Positions 30,552 through 34,155 of a stretch of DNA of 34,155 nt are shown piece by piece. The DNA is taken from the IMG/VR virus record IMGVR_UViG_3300044621_000984, positions 1 through 34,155 of that record. One strand, written 5' to 3'. A model generated the notes under the pieces. That model did not search any database, had not been told where the DNA came from, and was given only the letters and a program-made list of their open reading frames with translations. The translations under genes were made by a program, and so were the position numbers. The number at the start of each line of letters is the position of its first letter. Within the stretch, counting starts at the first letter, position 1. Source of the DNA: a virus.

Positions 30552-33500
30552 TATTTCTTAGCCCCCTTCTTTTTCTTTTTGCCAGAAACAATGTCTGCCA
30601 AATCTGTCAAACCTTCGCTCATCAAACGCTCAATGAGTTTCTCTCTAATAGCAGCTGGCATAGAGATGGAGGATAAGTCTGCCCAAGAAAGGTTCTTCTT
30701 GAACATCAACTCGCCGTAGCTGTTGCTTAGAGACTGAACAATGTCTTCTGAATCAGACTGAAGCTGTCCGTACTTGTCAGAATTGTTTTTATAATAATCA
30801 AGACGACGAAGCACGTTCTTAGAATTAAAGTAGAAAGCTAGATTTGTGGAAGTGCTAGAACCCTTTGATGATGGAGAAGCAAAAACATAGTTTCCGCCGT
30901 TAGCATCGATATCGGAGGAAGAAGACATTCCGCTCTTATTAATGCCATTCATCCAACGAGTGGCAGTAGCGTAAATTCCTCCAGATGTAATCATGTTGTA
31001 GAACCAGTCAACACTGTTTGTCTGGTCTCCACCCTTCCACTGATGAACAATAAAAGGGGAGAATCCTGTCTTTTCCATCAACTTATCGACTGCAGATTCT
31101 GGCATGTAGTAATTAACTCGACCACGAGCAAGAGGGTCAACTACAACCTCAACATCATCTGCTGTAAATCCATACTCATCTTTGATGATTTGTAGTGTCT
31201 TCTCACGAAGTTCACCTGCGTAGTTCTTCTTTCCATCGGTAGAAGAGCCAAGCAGCCAAATCATCTTGTTCTCAATCACGCCTCTAACATCCGACTCAAG
31301 GGCAGGACGAACCTGAGAAATACCACCAAGAGAGTTGAGAGCTTCTGCTACATCTTCTGAAGTTGCATCTGCTGGCAAATAGATTTCTGCTTTATTGTGG
31401 AAAGAAACTGCATAAGGACTGCTGCTGTGATATTTAAAGAAGTCAACATCAGTGTCATCAATTGACTTAGATGCACGATGGAGGAGGAAAGTTCCCTTTC
31501 CAGCAGGTCCTTCAAAAGTCACACCGTTCTTGTTTGAATCAACAGTGCTGGTGTCCCAAACATCTTTCCATACAAGTGAACCATCTTGCTGCTTTTCCCA
31601 CTTACCAAGTCGCAAAGCTTTACTCTTAGAAATGTTTGAATCAGAGTCTGCTTTTGCAGCAACTTGTTTTCCAGCCCAGTTGGTAAGAGTGAATTGAAGA
31701 CGAAGCTTCTTCTCGCCTTTTTCATCTGTAACCATGCCAACATGTACTTCCAAATCCTCAATTGAATCTGAGTCAAGCAAAGTGGTTGAACCATTAGCAG
31801 CTTCTGCTGGGTTATCGTTCTTTGCCATCTTCAAAGAATCTTCTAGAGAAGGAACTTCTGGGTGAGGAGACTTTGAATAGTCAGGAGCAGCATCAAGTGT
31901 TTGGACAGAAAAACCTGGACCGTTTACAGAGAACTTATCCTTAAGTGCTTTTGCCTCTGCTGCTTGCTGAGCCTTCTTTGCAGCTTCTGCTTGCTTTTTA
32001 GCATAAGCCTCGCCTTTAGCCTTGGCAGCAGTCTTTGACTTATCAAACAAAGTCGGGTCTAGAGTAATGTCTAGCTCTTTTGCTTGCTCGGGTGTGATGA
32101 ACTTTTCGCGAGACCAAATTTTGTCTGGGGAGAAAGTTTTGGTCTGTCCTGCAAGAGGACCGTCAAAGAATGAGACATAAACTTCTTTTGCTTTAGCGTC
32201 TTGCTTTGATACAACACCATAGCTAGTCAAGTCTTGGTCTGAATCATTTGGATCTGCGTTCTGAACCAAAATACCTGGAACCATGTTCTTGCTGTTAGGG
32301 TCCTTCAAAAACTCTCCTGAAAGGAAGTTCTTATAATCTGAGTAATCGTTTGCACCGTATGCAGCTAAGTGTCCAACAGAGTTTTTAGCTACTGCTTTTG
32401 ACTCTACATCTGCGATTGCAGTAGCACCTGCTAAATCAGTACCTTCATAAGTTGGAAGGTCTACAGATGTAGTTGGTACTGCTGCTGGTGCAGGACTATC
32501 TGGAGTCTTTGGAGTTGGAGGAGTTCCACCACCACCATTACCGCCATCAGTTGGACCTTCTGGTTCGTCTGGCTTAACACCAGATGTATCTTGAATCTCG
32601 AGGTATGTTGAAGGCTTCCAAGCCTTTACACCTGAGTCATCCCACTTAACTTTTGCAACGTCAGTGTATGTGTAGCCAGCTGGGTTTGATTTTGACTTAC
32701 CAGTGACAAACTCATCCTTGAGAGAAACTACTTTTCCAGTCTTACCAGTCTTAGTATCTTTGACAACCATTCCAACCTTGATTGGGGTCTTTCCATCTGC
32801 AGATACGTATGAACCCTTTTGGGTTGGAAGTGCAGAAGGTGCAATAGTGCCTGGAGTTTCTGGCTTGGACTTAGAGATAACCTTGCTTGGAGTTATCTTT
32901 GCCTTCCACTTTTCACTCTCAATACGACTAGACAACGCTGTGTATGAGTGCCAACGACCTGCAAGAGTTTTTACTCTTGTGCTTCCGTCATTACTCTTGA
33001 TTCGGTGATAAACACTGAATGTGTTATCAGAGTTGCGCTTAACCATTGTGTAAATGGTTGAACCTGATGGAGTTACATTCTCTGCAACAACAATGTCACC
33101 GTTTTCGATGATGGAAATTCCCTTTTCATCTTTAACCTTGGCCCAAATCAAGTCTGGAGTAAGAGGAGTCTTAAGTTCCTCTGCCAAAGCAACAGGGTCA
33201 ATAGGTGGAACTTCATCTTCTGGTGCAGCGTCTTCATCTGGAGTAAGAGCCTGAGATAGGTCAGACTGAATCTTTTCTTCAGGAGTTGCATCAGGACCAG
33301 CTACAGATTCTTTAACCTTGATATCTTCAAGAATTGAATCAATAAGGTCAGTGTTTGCACCATCTTGACCCTTGAGAGACTCAAGTAAGTCCTTTGTCTT
33401 GCCTTGATTGCCAAAAAGCTTTTCAGCAAGAGCAGAAACTTCATCAAGAACCTTTTGCTTTTCAGCAGGATCAATTTGAGCAGCCTCTGGAGCCTGTGGA

Positions 33501-34155
33501 AGTTCCTTCTCAGGTGTTGGAGCAGCCTCTGGTGCTTCTGAAGCAGTAGAACCGCTTTGCTCGAACTTAGAGAGGGTGTAGTTCTTCTTTACACCATCTT
33601 CACCAATTGCTGAAAGGTTGATGTTGCCGTTCTGTGGGTTCTTCCATACTCCCTTTGGAGTTACAACTCGTTCTTTTCCGTTGTATTTGAACGCAACTTT
33701 CTTTCCAGCAGCTTGCGCATCGGCTAGCTGTGCTTCTAAGTCACCTGCAACGTCAAGAACAGTTGTATTTGAGTCAACAGAAGGCTTCTCTGGAGTCTCT
33801 GGAGCCTCTTCTGCTGGCTGTCCACCTAAGAATCGGTCAATGAGATACTGACGACGTGCCTTAAGAGTTGTCTTGAGCTGTTCAGCTGTATCTGCATCAT
33901 CTGGGAATGCTGCATCAACGAGTTCATCAATCTTCTCTTCGCTTACAGCTTGAACCTTCTTCACAGATTCTGCAATCTGCTCATCTGTCATGTCACCAAA
34001 GATTTCAGCAGCTTGTGGATTCTGCTTTGAATCGCGCATTGAATCAACTTGCGTTGCTTCTGGACCAAACTCTTTATCAGTTCCGCCTTGTGCACGGAAT
34101 AGGAGAGAGCCTCCAGCATCAATACGAGTTACATTGCCATCTTTGTCAGTAAGAA
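30551..34155 (-). CDS. Giant multidomain virion-type protein, 5' end outside window
   Basis: The frame stays open from the stop at 30551-30553 to the right edge: 1200 codons. The ATG at 34039 is therefore probably internal. Numbered from that ATG, with negative numbers before it: residues -38 to 20 (RIDAGGSLLFRAQGG, SKQNPQAAEIFGDMT) resemble the end of a kinase-like domain in actinophage head proteins. Residues 93-160 resemble a WYL-like beta domain (KVAFKYNGKERVVTPKGVW). Residues 420-483 are SH3/KOW-like, 484-525 a Pro/Gly linker, 665-700 an Ala/Lys helix. Residues 1000-1092 are a conserved block (SVDWFYNMITSGGIYATATR, SDIDANGGNYVFASP). The C-terminus is Lys-rich (KKKKKGAKK). It is upstream of the capsid genes where portal/MuF fusions are usual. 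Function is not proven. Confidence 0.75.
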   Translation of the reverse strand, partial: LTDKDGNVTRIDAGGSLLFRAQGGTDKEFGPEATQVDSMRDSKQNPQAAEIFGDMTDEQIAESVKKVQAVSEEKIDELVDAAFPDDADTAEQLKTTLKARRQYLIDRFLGGQPAEEAPETPEKPSVDSNTTVLDVAGDLEAQLADAQAAGKKVAFKYNGKERVVTPKGVWKNPQNGNINLSAIGEDGVKKNYTLSKFEQSGSTASEAPEAAPTPEKELPQAPEAAQIDPAEKQKVLDEVSALAEKLFGNQGKTKDLLESLKGQDGANTDLIDSILEDIKVKESVAGPDATPEEKIQSDLSQALTPDEDAAPEDEVPPIDPVALAEELKTPLTPDLIWAKVKDEKGISIIENGDIVVAENVTPSGSTIYTMVKRNSDNTFSVYHRIKSNDGSTRVKTLAGRWHSYTALSSRIESEKWKAKITPSKVISKSKPETPGTIAPSALPTQKGSYVSADGKTPIKVGMVVKDTKTGKTGKVVSLKDEFVTGKSKSNPAGYTYTDVAKVKWDDSGVKAWKPSTYLEIQDTSGVKPDEPEGPTDGGNGGGGTPPTPKTPDSPAPAAVPTTSVDLPTYEGTDLAGATAIADVESKAVAKNSVGHLAAYGANDYSDYKNFLSGEFLKDPNSKNMVPGILVQNADPNDSDQDLTSYGVVSKQDAKAKEVYVSFFDGPLAGQTKTFSPDKIWSREKFITPEQAKELDITLDPTLFDKSKTAAKAKGEAYAKKQAEAAKKAQQAAEAKALKDKFSVNGPGFSVQTLDAAPDYSKSPHPEVPSLEDSLKMAKNDNPAEAANGSTTLLDSDSIEDLEVHVGMVTDEKGEKKLRLQFTLTNWAGKQVAAKADSDSNISKSKALRLGKWEKQQDGSLVWKDVWDTSTVDSNKNGVTFEGPAGKGTFLLHRASKSIDDTDVDFFKYHSSSPYAVSFHNKAEIYLPADATSEDVAEALNSLGGISQVRPALESDVRGVIENKMIWLLGSSTDGKKNYAGELREKTLQIIKDEYGFTADDVEVVVDPLARGRVNYYMPESAVDKLMEKTGFSPFIVHQWKGGDQTNSVDWFYNMITSGGIYATATRWMNGINKSGMSSSSDIDANGGNYVFASPSSKGSSTSTNLAFYFNSKNVLRRLDYYKNNSDKYGQLQSDSEDIVQSLSNSYGELMFKKNLSWADLSSISMPAAIREKLIERLMSEGLTDLADIVSGKKKKKGAKK

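Noticed and set aside
34037-34039. ATG at 34039 as the true start of the giant protein
   Set aside because: The frame continues upstream with conserved-looking sequence to the window edge and no stop, so the gene most likely begins outside.

Overview
This window is a contiguous piece of a tailed, siphovirus-type phage genome. Every supported gene lies on the minus strand, so transcription runs from high to low coordinates. The tail set (tape measure, Dit-like protein, hub-type minor tail protein, a two-reading-frame tail assembly chaperone) indicates a long non-contractile tail. Several protein types here recur in phages of Actinobacteria: the head-to-tail adaptor, the 'RNRGNAEKLRRYW' domain, a Sak4/Cas4-like/RuvC-like/PolA replication set, and the protein at 6927-7397. 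Base composition is low for such phages (one sampled line is about 43% GC), so a low-GC actinobacterial host, for example a freshwater planktonic lineage, is a reasonable inference but is not proven. No integrase, repressor or excisionase is seen, and the DNA polymerase has Tyr at the position equivalent to E. coli Pol I residue 762; both favour a lytic lifestyle.

Head region (34155 down to about 18184): a very large multidomain virion-type protein that enters from beyond the right edge; a 201-aa unknown; a 1394-aa fusion carrying a prohead protease; a 373-aa protein sharing a duplicated domain with the protease fusion; a structured 169-nt leader; a 697-aa major capsid protein with a long acidic N-terminal scaffold-like region; a second capsid-like protein whose start region lies inside a long inverted repeat; the major tail protein; then adaptor, tail terminator-like and HK97 gp10-like connector genes. 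The major tail protein gene sits before the connector genes, which is not the usual order.

Tail region (18130 down to 7873): tail assembly chaperones G and G-T (-1 frame relation), a 1198-aa tape measure with five 41-residue repeats, a Dit-like protein with six inserted repeat domains, a hub-type minor tail protein with three more, and a fibre with 17 decapeptide repeats, HxH motifs and a C-terminal S74-type chaperone. The same repeat domain is also in the major tail protein, giving ten copies in three virion proteins.

Replication and recombination region (7876 down to 1): two small unknown proteins, family A DNA polymerase with proofreading domain, RuvC-like resolvase, SNF2-type helicase with a zinc-ribbon-like insert, Cas4-like Fe-S nuclease, Sak4-type recombinase, an ssDNA-binding protein with an Ala-Pro tail, and the start of a further gene cut by the left edge. 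Together these form a compact recombination-linked replication module. Genes are tightly packed, with 1-13 nt overlaps common; the few gaps mostly hold hairpins. No gap exceeds 170 nt. I saw no tRNA genes, CRISPR arrays or insertion sequences. The portal, terminase and lysis genes must lie outside the window.
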